Shown here: in pieces, positions 1 through 10,105 of the stretch | Numbering within the stretch: position 1 is the stretch's first letter | Layout: each line of letters opens with the position of its first letter | NCBI RefSeq assembly: GCF_902686445.1 | Contig: NC_062225.1 | Location: forward strand, 93,422,581-93,486,580 | Direction: 5' to 3' | Length of the DNA stretch: 64,000 nucleotides | From: Sciurus carolinensis | Lineage: Eukaryota > Chordata > Mammalia > Rodentia > Sciuridae | Made by a program: the position numbers and the translations under genes | Notes under the pieces: generated by a model | What the model saw: only the letters and a program-made list of their open reading frames with translations | Databases searched by the model: none | Told to the model about the DNA's origin: nothing

Positions 1-958
1 TCTGTCTGGCTGGGGGCCACAGCCCGTTTCTGGATTGATGAACCAGGACTGCTCTGTGTCCTGAACAGAACGGTCGGTTGCCTCGCGCTGCAGTGATACT
101 TAACCCAGAGCTCACATAAGCTCAGGCTTTATGGCTTCTTAGCTTTGCTTTTCTTGGCCTCTTGGACATACACACACATTAGAACCAAGGACAAAAGGAG
201 GATCCTTCAGGGAGAGCCCACGGTGACACAGCTCAGTAAGTGCAGTGTGTTCCTGCTGTAGCTGGGGAGCAGGGAGAACAGGCTGACCGAGCCTTGCTGT
301 TCACTTGGGTCCTGAGCAAGAGGTGATGGCTGTGCTCCAGGTAAACCCCACGGGGCAGTGCTTCAGTCTGTCTTGAAGAGGCAACCATCTGTCTGGGTAC
401 AGCGAACAGGCTGCCTTGCTAACTAGGTCAGACTCTGCATGGGGTGGCCTCTGGATTCTTCTGCTGGACTCAGAGGGACCTAATGGAGACAGAGTTGGGC
501 AGCTGGAGCTGGTGCGTAGTGGAGAGAGAAACCTTCAGCAGCGGCCAGCCAGGCAGGGGCAGCCAGGTGGTTCTGATTGTTCAGACAGGCCTGGGAGCAA
601 ATGGAACCACGGCCTCTACAACCCCCTACCCTGGCCACACTCTCCTGTAGCAGTGTCACCATCTAGAAGGGACCCTCTCACAGAGAAGAAGAGGCACACA
701 CAAGCCCACAGGGATGCTCTTGAGGGCTTTAGATGCACAGAATCTCAGTTGCATGTGCAAAAATGCCAAATTAAGCATCCAGTTTGAAATAATAGCTGGC
801 TAGCTGTCCTTGATGCAAAGTGAACACAGTCCCTGACTGATCCTGACATAAACACCGCCCATGTCGTACAGTCACATTCTAAGAGAATTTCCATTTGCGA
901 CTGAACTGAGGAAGCCAAATTCGAAATACGTGCTCTGTCTCTTTAAACTGTCAGTGGA
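1..958. other. Unique sequence, no gene seen
   Basis: This is single-copy-looking DNA of mixed composition. Short open frames on both strands around 416-787 overlap one another, have no recognisable domain, and are not flanked by convincing exon signals. I see no repeat family, promoter or RNA gene here. Confidence 0.5.
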
Positions 959-959
959 C

Positions 960-1420
960 GCTGCGTCCTGCAGGGCAGTCAGCCAGGGCCTGCAGAAGGC
1001 CCGTCCACCCCGACGCAGAACGCGGGACGCTGCTCTCCAGGTGTCAGAAGGCAGCCCTGGCGCCCCGCTCTGCGACCCGGCGCCCGGCAGGCGCTGCGGC
1101 TCCTGCACAGCACTCCGCGGGCGGAGCAGGACCAGCGCGCGCGGGAACCCCGAGTCCACGCCCCTCGCCGGAGGGCGGGCCCGGCGCGGGGCATGCCGGG
1201 CACTGCGGTCCGCGGCCTTGGCAGGCGGAGCGGGCCGGCGCAGAGCATGGCGGGAGTGCAGCCCTGCGCTCTGCATGCCGGGAGGTCGCTCTGCACCGAC
1301 ACAGGCCCGCTTTCAAGCGCAGTGCATGCCGGGAGCTGAGCGCCGGCCGCCCAGCGCGCTGCCTGCCGGGACTTCTCCCCAGGCTCCTCCCAGGCCCCGG
1401 GCTCCTCTTCCCTGAGCTTA
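960..1420. promoter_or_regulatory. CpG island with five GCATGCCGGGA-like motifs, candidate promoter
   Basis: The stretch is strongly GC- and CpG-rich compared with its flanks, with GGCGGGC/GGGCGG-type Sp1-like boxes near 1170-1185 and 1225-1235. A motif close to GCATGCCGGGA occurs at 1191, 1245 (GCATGGCGGGA), 1273, 1324 and 1361 (GCCTGCCGGGA), always in the same orientation. Its reverse complement, TCCCGGCATGC, resembles the CCCAGCATGC core of the ZNF143/THAP11 (SBS-type) promoter motif, with G for A at one position. CpG islands with clustered sites usually mark promoters, often of housekeeping or divergent genes. No first exon, splice donor or coding start could be assigned on either strand, so target gene and direction are unknown. 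Some open frames cross the island on both strands, as expected from low stop-codon density in GC-rich DNA. Confidence 0.6.
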
Positions 1421-1500
1421 TTGTCCTCCCAGACCCCAGACTCCATCTTCCCAGAGCTGTGGCCTCCCAGAACCCAGGGCTCCGTATTCCCAAACTCAGG
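1387..1500. repeat. Degenerate 38-bp tandem repeat, 3 units
   Basis: CCTCCCAG followed by a CCC..GGGCTCC and TTCCC pattern recurs at 1387, 1425 and 1463, giving three diverged units of about 38 bp directly beside the CpG island. Confidence 0.6.
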
Positions 1501-1744
1501 GGCCCTCTGTCCCACAGAACAGTGTTGAGTAGGATTTAAGCCCATACTTTCCACGCGGCCCAAGGCCCTGGCTGACGGTCTGGAAAGCCATCTGAGTTGT
1601 TAGGTCCACTCACAGTGTGGGCCAGCTGCTGGTCAGCAGCAAGCCAGCACCCTGGCACCCGAGGGAAATTAGCCAAGGGAAAACACTCCGAAAGAAAACC
1701 AGAAGAAGAGATGAGCAGCCTATCTGATTTTCTTCTAAATTTTT

Positions 1745-1822
1745 TGTGGTTCTGGGTATCAGCCCAGAGCCTTGCATGTGCTAGACAAGTGCTCTACCAC
1801 CAAACTACATCCCCAGCATTGG
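1745..1822 (-). mobile_element. ID-like (tRNA-derived) SINE fragment, antisense
   Basis: The plus strand reads like the reverse complement of an ID-type SINE: a block around GCCTTGCATGTGCTAGACAA, then GTGCTCTACCACCAAACTA and CATCCCCAGC. Read on the minus strand this gives the usual order of a GGGGATGTAG-type A-box region, a CTAGCACATG core and a CAGG tail. It lies at the edge of the L1 that follows. Confidence 0.75.
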
Positions 1823-2431
1823 GAGTTTTTAATTGATAAATAAGAAATGCACACATTTGCAGTATATGACATCATGGCTTGTTATCTGTAGTTTTTTGAT
1901 AATTGTACTCCTTTACGGGGGTGTGGTATCCCATGGTGACTTCATTTGCATTACCTGGTGATCAGTGGTGCTGAATGTTTGCTCATGTGCTGTTGGCCAC
2001 AGGCACCTCCTTTTGAGGAAGGTCTGCTGGGGTTCACCCACGCTCTGATGGTTTACCTGCTTCCTTGCTGTTGTGCAGGGATCTTGCATACCAACCTCTC
2101 ATCCAATGTAAATGTTTTCTCCCATTGCAAACATAGTCTCTTTATTCTGTTGTTTCCTTTGTCTACAGAAACTGTAAGTTTGATGCAATCCCATTTATTT
2201 TTGCTCTTGCTGCCTGCACTTTGGGGATCATATAACAAAATCTTTGTCTAGATTAGTGTTAAGGTTTTCTGTTTGTTTTCTTCTAGTAGTTTTATGGCTT
2301 TAGGTCTTGTATTTAAATCTTTAGTGTACTTTGGCTTGATTTTGTGCATGGGCCCACAACCATGTTTCATTTCATTCTTTTGCACGTGGATATCCACTTA
2401 ACTCAACACCATGTATCTTTTTCCTACTGGT

Positions 2432-2795
2432 GTTCAGAGGTGATTATGAGAGCTGTGACCTAATTAGTGGATTAATCCCTGTGATGGATTAATACTTTCA
2501 ATGGGTGGTAACTGTCGGCAGGTGGGGTGTGGCCAGTGGAGTTGGGTCTCTGGGGCTGTGCAACTGGAGTTTGCATTTTGTCCCTGGTGACTCACCGTGC
2601 CCTGCTTTCCACCCACCACGAGCTGAGCAGCTTTCTTTTGCTATGATGTTCTGCCTCACCTGGGGCCCAGAGCAGTGGGCTGGGCCAACCATGGACTAAA
2701 ACTTGGAAGCCATGAACTAAAGCAAACTTTTCCCCCACTAAGTTTCTTGTCGGGTATTTTGTTCACATCCGTAACCAGCCACCTAGTTCAGTGCC
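2432..2795 (+). mobile_element. MaLR-like solo LTR, 5'-truncated, nested in L1
   Basis: The segment matches the fuller copy at 30534-31177: TTCAGAGGTGATTA, ATTAGTGGATTAATCCCTGT, a GGTGTGGCC block, GCATTTTGTCCCTGG, GATGTTCTGCCTCACCT and ATGGACTAAAACTTGG. L1 ORF2 antisense sequence is present on both sides, so the LTR inserted into the L1. No retroviral coding region accompanies it. The MaLR assignment rests on overall layout and is moderate. Confidence 0.65.
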
Positions 2796-2846
2796 ACGAA
2801 TGCACACACTTATTTCTGGGCTCTGCTGGCGTGGCTGGCCTGTGTG

Positions 2847-2958
2847 TCTGTGTTGTGGCAGTGCCACTCTTGTGATGGCGGTTCTGTGTTGTGGCAGTGC
2901 CACTCTTGTGATGGCGGTTCTGTGTTGTGGCAGTGCCACTCTTGCAATGGCGGTTCTG
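2847..2958. repeat. 36-bp tandem repeat, 3 copies, inside L1
   Basis: The unit, about TCTGTGTTGTGGCAGTGCCA plus CTCTTGTGATGGCGGT, is present three times almost identically; the third has GCAATGG for GTGATGG. It sits within L1-derived sequence. Confidence 0.9.
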
Positions 2959-4226
2959 TAGCAACTTGGAGATTAGGCTGCATGCTGCTTCCAGCTTTGT
3001 TCTTTTTGCTCAGGATTTTAAAAAATTTCTGTGAAAAGTTTCACTGCAATTTTGTTAGGGATTTCACTGAATCCCTAGATCACTTTGGAAAGTATGGACT
3101 TTTAAAACAATATTGATTCTTTAATCCAGGAACATGGGGTGCCTTTCCATCTACTTGTGTTTTCTTTATTTTCTTTAATCAGTGTTTCATAGTTCTCAAT
3201 ATAGTTTCACTGCTTGGTTTAATTAGTAAGTATTTTATTTTTTGATGCTATCGTAAATGGGTTTGTAAACATTTCTTTTTCAGATAGTTTGTCATTAACA
3301 TGTAGAAACGCTCCTGCTTTTTTTGTATGTTTATTCTATATCCAGCAACTTTACTATATTCCTTAGAGTTTTGCAGTCTTTAGAGTTTGTTATGCATAAG
3401 CTCATCTGCAATGAGACACCATTTAATTCCCCTCCTGACTTGGCTGGTGTGTCTTTTCTTGTCTGGTTCCTCTGGTGAAGGCCTCTGCTCCACACCTCTT
3501 ATCTTGAGTGTCTGCATTGTCCTCAAGCGTGTGGTCGGTGTGGGCTCCTCACATGCTGCCCTGCCTTGTTCCTCCTGCAGCTAAGGTTCTGGGAGTTCTC
3601 ACTGTGTGTTGGCTTTGTCGTGTTTTTCCTTCATGTGATGAGGTGGTTGTGTTTCTGTGCTCTGTCAACATGGCTCATCACATTTATGTGTTTGTGTATA
3701 TTGGACCATCCTTACTTTCAGGGGCAAATCTTCCTGGATCATGGTGACTGGTCCTCTTAATGTGCTGTGGAATTTTGTTGGCTGGTGTTTTGTTGAGGAT
3801 TTTGCATCTGTGTTCGTGAGGAATGTTGGCTTATTATTTTCTTTCCTTGCCATGTTCTCACCTGGCTTTGTTATTAGTGAAATGTTGGTCCTATAAAATG
3901 AGTTTGCAGGCATTCCCTTCTCTTACAGTTTGGGGAAGAGTTTGAGAAAGCTTAATATTAGTTATTCTGTAAATTTTTGGTAGAAGTCATCCATAAATTC
4001 AAGCCCTGAACTTTTCTTTGAAGGGAGTTTTGAATTTATATTCAATCTCCTTTCTCATTATTGTTCTGTTTAGATTTTTTATTTCTTCAGTCTTCTTATG
4101 GTTTTTAGTTCTTTTAGGTCATTTAATTTATTGGTAAATATTCTTAGTCATCTCATGATCCTTTGTTTTTTTGATTATTGTCTTTAATAAAAATTACTTA
4201 TGACAAATGCACAAAAATTCTGACTC

Positions 4227-4268
4227 TACTACTAATACTACTACTAGTACTAGTACTACAACTACTGC
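4227..4268. repeat. (ACT)n simple repeat
   Basis: A short run of CTA/ACT trinucleotides with interruptions lies between the end of the L1 and the MaLR LTR. Confidence 0.8.
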
Positions 4269-4605
4269 CTAGTCCATTTGTGTTGCTGCAGCAGGAAACA
4301 CCTGAGACTGGGTAACTTTTAAAAAGCAGAAGTGCATTCCTTGCAGCTCCAGAGGCTGGGAAGCCCAGGAGCAAGTGCGGTAGGTTGGCCCCTGGTGGGG
4401 ACTGCTCTCTGCCTCCAGGGTGGCCGCTTCTGCTGGCTGCACAAGGCAGAGGCAGGAGGGCCAGGTGGCTGGTCTGGAGCCTTTTTGATAAAGACAGGGA
4501 CCCTGTGCCTGAGGCTGGAGCTTCCATACCTGAATCGCTTTCCCAAAGGGCCTGTGTCTTAGCACCATCGCTTGGACTTTAGGTCCCAGCACAGTTTTGA
4601 GGGGC
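4269..4605 (-). mobile_element. MaLR (MST/MLT-type) LTR, antisense
   Basis: The plus strand starts with TAGTCCATTTGTGTTGCTGC, then GAGACTGGGTAACTTTTAAA and CAGCTCCAGAGGCTGGGAAG. This is the familiar antisense reading of a mammalian MaLR LTR 3' end, whose sense strand ends in a CAGTCTC..GACTA pattern. The remaining ~250 bp are diverged. No internal coding region is attached. Confidence 0.75.
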
Positions 4606-4624
4606 CCGTGCAGTCAGGTCATAG

Positions 4625-4862
4625 TGAATACCCTACATGTACTGAGGGCTTCCTCCATGGCAGATAATTTCCAACTGTAGAAATTATGAGGCTAACTCAT
4701 TTAGCTCTAATCAGCCTCCATACACAGCAGGGTTATTATCTGCCCTGTAGTGTAGACCAGGAAGGTAGACTAAGAAAAGAGCTAGTGACTTTATGAGGCT
4801 TTTTAAGACTAATCAGAAGCAAGGATCTGAATCCAGGCCATTTCCTCCTCTGAAACCCCTAA
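4625..4862 (-). mobile_element. MIR-like SINE, antisense
   Basis: The plus strand resembles the reverse complement of a MIR core. TACTGAGGGCTTCCTCCATG is followed by GGTTATTATCTGCCCTGTAG, then an AAGAAAAGAGCTAGTGACTT block and GGATCTGAATCCAGGCC, the last corresponding to the tRNA-derived B-box end. It is old and diverged. Confidence 0.55.
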
Positions 4863-5275
4863 GTCAAGCTAAGAACAGAGCTGGTTAAAACTAGGAAGGC
4901 TACATTGAAATGCAAATTGAAATGGAATGAAAATTTGCATTGCAGGTAGTGAGAGCAAAGTCCACTTCCAGATGATAAATAAAATAACTTCATGAGAAAT
5001 TGAAAACAAATTCCTCTAAGGGAGTATGAGGAATCTTTCTAGAATTCCCTTTCTAGAAATTGAGGTTGACCACCAGTTTCAGAAGTCCAGTTACTTGTCA
5101 TCAGAAAGTACCCATGCTTGAAAAATTCCTAAAGGGGAAAACACAAAAGTATCCCATTAATTATCTTTGGAATGAGGCCATGAATTACATTTTTATGTTT
5201 GTGTCTCTGAATTTTTTACATTTTATAGAGTATATATTTCTTTTAAAAATGAAAGAATGTCCTTTAAGAACCTGA
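4863..5275. other. AT-rich unique stretch, no gene
   Basis: AT-rich sequence with no clear repeat family. A 71-residue open frame at 5060-5275 has no recognisable feature. It could be a decayed old repeat or non-coding DNA. Confidence 0.4.
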
Positions 5276-8180
5276 GTCTAGGTGGGTTGACTGGATGGGC
5301 CTGGTGTCCCTCTGCCACTCTCCTGGTCCTCAGAGCGCCCAGGCATCTGCCTCTCTTCTCTGGGGCAGTAATTCTGGTCCTGACCAAGGCCAGGTCACAG
5401 AGGGTGACTCCTCTGTGGTTGCGCCACCCGTGGGGCCCAAAAATGTCCCTGCAGGCTCTCTGAGGGCCAGGCCTGGGAAGCCCTGACCAGAGGTGTTGGG
5501 GGTACAACCAACACCAAGCGCAGGAGGGTCTGCAGGAGGGAGGGAAGCGGGCCTCCTGGAGGGTGCCAGTGGGCAGGGCAGCCACTGGGAGGGACTCTCC
5601 GTAGGCTCCACCCTGTCCAGCAGCCCTGTGGTTCTGTGGAGGTGCAAGTCTGTCTTTGAGGCAACCCAGAAAGCGGTGCCCAGAGAGGGGAGAGCTGCAT
5701 GGAGCGGCCCTTCAAGCAGAGGTGTGATGTGGCCCAGCTTTGGCTCTCGGTGGGAGCCAGGAAGAGCTCAAAGGGCCCTCCCAGAGCGGGGGCAGTGGAA
5801 GATGCCCAGTCCCTCTTACCCAGGAAAACCCTGTACAGGATAATTACTGCTCAGCAGATAGGATGAATCCCTGCTTGTTGAGTGCCAGAGTTCCAAGGCA
5901 GGCTTCCCCTGATGTGCTTCCGGGGGAGTTCAGCCCTAGTTCAGTGGAATACAGGCAGCTGCGTCCATCCGTTGCTCCCCGGGCTCATCCGTCCCTCCTG
6001 AGGACCCGCCCACCAGGGTGCATTTGTTCCTCTTTTAGAGAGCCGTCCCTGATCCACTCTTGGTGCGAGGCTGCCTCTCGGAGGCCAGGCCGGCCGTGGG
6101 TGGCATAGTGCTGCCTGGATGCTGGTCTGCCACTGGCTGGCTGTGAGGTCCAGAGTAGTCGCTGAGTTGCTCTCCGAATTGTGCCCGCACAAGATGGCTC
6201 CGGTCTGTCTGCCTGCGGGGTGCTGTAGGGACCATGACCAGGCGTGGAGAGTGTCGGACACTCCAGGAACCTCACTGGTGACCACGCACGAGGGCCCTGA
6301 GATGGCAGAGGGCTAGGAGCAGCCGAGCAGGAGACGCCAGTGGCTGGGCCATGTTCTCCACTCCTGTCCTGCCGGATGGACACGTGGGCACAGCTGTGGC
6401 TCTGACACCTGCCCCTGAGGAGTAGTGAGGAAGTTAGGAGCTCTTCCCTGCAGAGTCATGGTATGCAGGGAGCACCCTGGGTTGCCTTTTGCTCTGTTCA
6501 CAGGAGGAGGAAAGCAGTCCCTCTTCTGGAAGCAGCCGTACAGCCCCACTGCTGGGTTCTGCTCCACAGGGGATGCAGGCATGGTGTTTCCTAGAGGGGT
6601 CTTTGGTGCGAGGGCCAGGAGAGGACCTGAGGAGTGGGAGTCAGCCACCCCGGGAGTCAGCCGTCCCGGGTGCACCGACAGACGGCAAAGGCAGGGAGAG
6701 CCAGTGCTTGAAGGAGCAACAGCACGGCGAAGGTGGAGTGCACGGGACGTCCAGGGCTGAGGAGGGCTTGGGGTCGCTGGCCGAGTGGACAGCCCTGCGA
6801 GAACAGGTCGAGGTCGTCTGTCCCCAGGGGGCTGCTCACAGAGGCCCAGGCGGAACGCACAGGTGCAGGATGCACTTGCTCAGGGCGGCTGCACAGACTC
6901 AGCACTGAGGCCTGGGGTCTTCGCCCTGGTGCTGGGAGACCATCCACTCTGCTTCCGAGCGCACGGGAGCGTCTGCTCCCGGCACTTTCGCTCCTGGTGT
7001 CTGCCCTCTGGCTGTCCTGGCAGGGTCCCCTGGTCCCGCAGTTGGGGTCATCTGGCTTTCCGTGGGGTCAGCGAGAATCCTGCACTACTCTAAGCTCAGT
7101 CTGGGGTCAGGCGTGGTCTCGGGGTTCACTGTGCGCCTTCTTTTCTGGGTCTGTTTTTCTAAAGACGCCGTGGTCACCAAGTAGCTCCTAAGACGCAGCC
7201 TTCTGTTGCACGCAGGACAGTTTAAAGGCACCCAGTCTGACCCACTTAAACGTGGCTGATGTAAAGAGTGTCTGTCCCATGCCTCGTCCTGCTCAGGACG
7301 GCCCTCTGCACCCAGACGAGTCCTCTCGCGTCCCCAGAGAGGTTTCTGGTCCTCTCCCCCATCATCGGCTTCGTGTTCCCTTCAGCTGTGGCTTCTCATT
7401 CTTTAAATTAGTTTATAGCATGCTGTAAGTGCCACCTCACCCCCTGGAATCCAGCATCTGCTCCAGCGATCCCCACCTCATCCCAAGTGTACTGTGTGGT
7501 CACTGGTACAGGCTTCTCCCTTCCTGATCCCATGGAGAGGTGTGGAAGCTCTGTTCTGCCATCCCAGAGTCGTTACATGTATAAATTTCTTCCTTCCCAA
7601 GGCCTTGGTCAATAGTGCCCGGGTAGGGACCCTGGCCATCCAGCTGGGCAGCCGCAGGGTCTCCCTGGTTGGGAGCTGTGGTAGCCACTGACGGTCTATC
7701 ACTTTTGACCTGAAACCAAAAACACAATTTGCCAGCCTTGCACTATGATAGCTTATGGGCTGTAACTCTCTCACTTTTATATAATATTTGTACATTATGC
7801 TTTGCCACCAAAGCGGTTGGAGGCTCACAACAGACTGTAACCCCCGTCGTCAGCTGTGGACCATCAGTCACGAGCTCCCTGTGAGTTCTGCTTTAATTAG
7901 GGGACCCAGCCTCCAGAAGACTGCTGTCGTTAGGGAAGTACCCTCCAGTGATGGGGGGAGTTGCTTCATTACTAACATAAATCAAAACCTTCAGGTACCT
8001 TGGACACAAGAAGGTAGGACCTCTGTTTGGGAATGGTGGACAGCAGGGTTCTATTTGGGGTGGGGAGTTCCGGGAGACCCGAGGAGCAGTGCTTGTAATA
8101 GAGGATTGCTGCTACGATGCACTGCCCAGCTACGCAAGGCTTCCATTATCCCTAAGGATCTCATGTGGTCGGTTCTGCCA
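5276..8180. other. GC-rich unique stretch, no gene supported
   Basis: About 2.9 kb of moderately GC-rich DNA with many overlapping open frames on both strands (for example 5985-6383 minus and 6733-7191 plus). None has a recognisable domain, signal peptide or membrane pattern, and frames on opposite strands are equally open, which points to composition. Small undetected exons cannot be excluded. Confidence 0.45.
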
Positions 8181-8182
8181 TC

Positions 8183-8292
8183 CCATGGCTGAGGAAACAG
8201 ACCAGGAGAGGTCAAGTAGTTGATCCTGACCCCTCAGAGTCAGGGCAGAAGCAGAGCTTGCCTGTGGCGGGTGGAGCACAGCAGGGCTCTTG
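8183..8292 (-). mobile_element. MIR-like fragment, antisense
   Basis: GGCTGAGGAAACAGACCAGG and AGAGGTCAAGTAGTTGATCC match the antisense of the 3' half of a MIR (the CTGAGG..AGAGGTCAAGTAACTTGCC pattern). It is short and diverged. Confidence 0.5.
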
Positions 8293-8929
8293 CTCTGGAT
8301 TCTGGGAGGGTCCAGACTGGCTTGGCGGGAAGACGGCTTGCAGCTCCGGGCTCAGGGGCTCCACACCCCTGTGGGTGCTCTCCCTCGCGCAGGCCTCAGG
8401 GTCCTGGGGCTCCTGTGAGATGTGGCGGAGTTCTTCCCCATAGCTCCTCACCGTTCAGGAGCCTCTCCAAAGTGAAGTGGGGTGTTGACAGATGCCGAGT
8501 GGGCAAGGACCCCGCCTGGTGGAAGGGGCTGCAGGGAATGGACTCCTGGTCCTCAAGGGATGCTGTGGGTGGCCATCTTTCAGAACAGAAGTGTAACGTA
8601 CATTTAATGCACTTGAGATTTTACGTTCAGAATTGAATCAGAGGGTGTGATGGACAGGGAGTGAAAGCTGTCTGAACACTGCACGGCAAACCTTGCTCAA
8701 GTGGCCAGCGCTAGACCAGGAGAGAAGCGCGGGTCTGCCTTGGCTTTGGCATCCAGCCCTGATCGTGTTGCCGCTGTGTCTCTGCAGGCAGGACACCAGC
8801 CTGCGTGTGTTACCGTAAGTGTAGAAACATTACTGAAATGAAGATCTAAGCCTCGGGGCTGTTTTTCAGAAGCAATGGTGGATTTCTCAGTTCTTCGCAA
8901 CATGCTGATGTCTTTGTGTCAGGGTTCTT
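8293..8929. other. Unique stretch, no gene seen
   Basis: Mixed-composition single-copy DNA with no recognisable repeat. Short overlapping open frames have no recognisable product. Confidence 0.4.
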
Positions 8930-9365
8930 GGCCCATGTCAAGATGCACAGATTCTGGATGGAAATCGCGCAGAGCAAACTCAGGGAACATGATAAATACA
9001 ATGCAAATGAGCTGTCAACTAGATATTAGAATGGGTTTTTAAGAAGAATTTTTCTACTTTAAGAGAGAGTGAAGATGATCCTTTTGCTGAATGGCTTGAG
9101 AGTGTAATTGGCTGATGAGGGTGTAGAAAAACAGTAATGAAAGGAAAGTACATTTAATTTCAGCTTGTCACTTCCAGCTTTATAAATCGGTTTATTCCAA
9201 ATGAACACTCAGTTTTCAATATTAAATTACTTCATTTTTTTATTTATTTGGTTTTCTTCTCCAACCTTTTTAGGTAAGACTTTAAATATACCAGTCAGTG
9301 GGAGAAAACATAAATTACGAGTTTCTTTGCATGTGTATGTTTTAAGGTCTGCTAAAGCAGAGCGC
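8930..9365. promoter_or_regulatory. AT-rich unique island, candidate conserved non-coding element
   Basis: An abrupt drop to AT-rich, complex, non-repetitive sequence with no open frame of note. It holds blocks such as ATGCAAATGAGCTGTCA (an octamer-like ATGCAAAT near 9002), GTAATTGGCTGATGAG and CTTTATAAATCGG. Such islands within GC-rich DNA often prove to be conserved enhancers. This is inferred from texture only; no alignment was possible. Confidence 0.35.
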
Positions 9366-9974
9366 TGTTTTTAGTGAAATCACGAACCTGGCAAACATTT
9401 GGTGCTGACCGTGTCTTCTGCAGATATACACCTGCTCAGGTGAGACTGGGTTGGGTGACCTACCTGTGTCTGCCATGAACATTTAACAGCATGCACAGCT
9501 CTCCTGCCCCTTGAGGGAACCTCGGTAGGTTTCTTCCCCTCCTGGGAATGACAAGCTGACATCAGCCTGCTGTGTGCCCCAGTGCAGTAGGGACCCTCTG
9601 TGATCTCCTTCTTCAGGTGGCTCTGCCCAGCCAGGTAGGGGGACAGCTGGAGCAGGTGTGCATTTGGATGTGAAAACGCTGTTTTCTGGCTACAAAGGGT
9701 TGAGCATGACCTGTTAGTGGGTTCTTGGAAGGAGAGAAGAGCAGAGGGTCCCTGGGGAGAACAGGCTACAGTAGGGTCGTGGTTCTCCAAGCGGATTCCC
9801 GGATCCCCTGCAGCATCAGTACCTGGAAGCTTGTGAGCCACGCAGGCTCTCGGCTTCCACCCAGCCCTGCCAGACCCGTGAGAAGGGAAGTCCTGGGTAT
9901 GGAGCCCAGTGCCTGAATTCCACCAGGCCTCCAGGAGATGCCGGTCAGGCAGCTTTGCAGTCCGGGAAGGGAAC

Positions 9975-10105
9975 TTCAGCTCTGCTGCTTACCGCCTGTG
10001 AGAACCCCAGCAAATTCTCACTTCTCGGAGTCTGAGTTTCTTTCATGTAAATGGAGATAAGCGAACTTACTTATCAGGCTATTTAATAGTTTCTGTATTC
10101 TGTTT
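9975..10105 (+). mobile_element. MIR SINE fragment
   Basis: The order CTCTGCTGCTTACC, CCCCAGCAAATTCTCACTTC, GAGTTTCTTTCATGTAAATG and GGAGATAAGCGAACTTACTT follows the MIR middle and 3' region (TCTGCCACTTAC..TCAGTTTCCTCATCTGTAAA..GGGGATAATA). Confidence 0.65.

Larger units (their letters stand above)
1840..4190 (-). mobile_element. Old L1 LINE (ORF2 3' half), antisense, interrupted
   Basis: The plus strand follows the antisense of L1 ORF2 in the expected order. It runs from a segment ending in a CACCTCCTTTTGAGGAAGG block near 2005, through TTTTATGGCTTTAGGTCTTG near 2290, CAGCTTTGTTCTTTTTGCTC near 2990 and CAATATTGATTCTTTAATCC near 3108, to a GAGGATTTTGCATCTGTGTT block near 3795. Stops and frameshifts are frequent, so the reverse transcriptase and C-terminal reading frame is dead. 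An LTR lies inside it at about 2432-2795, and a short tandem repeat has grown in it at 2847-2958. The divergence suggests an L1M-age element; the subfamily is not determined. Confidence 0.75.

Noticed and set aside
3055..3060. TTAGGG as a sign of interstitial telomere repeat
   Set aside because: Only isolated single copies occur; there is no tandem run anywhere in the window.
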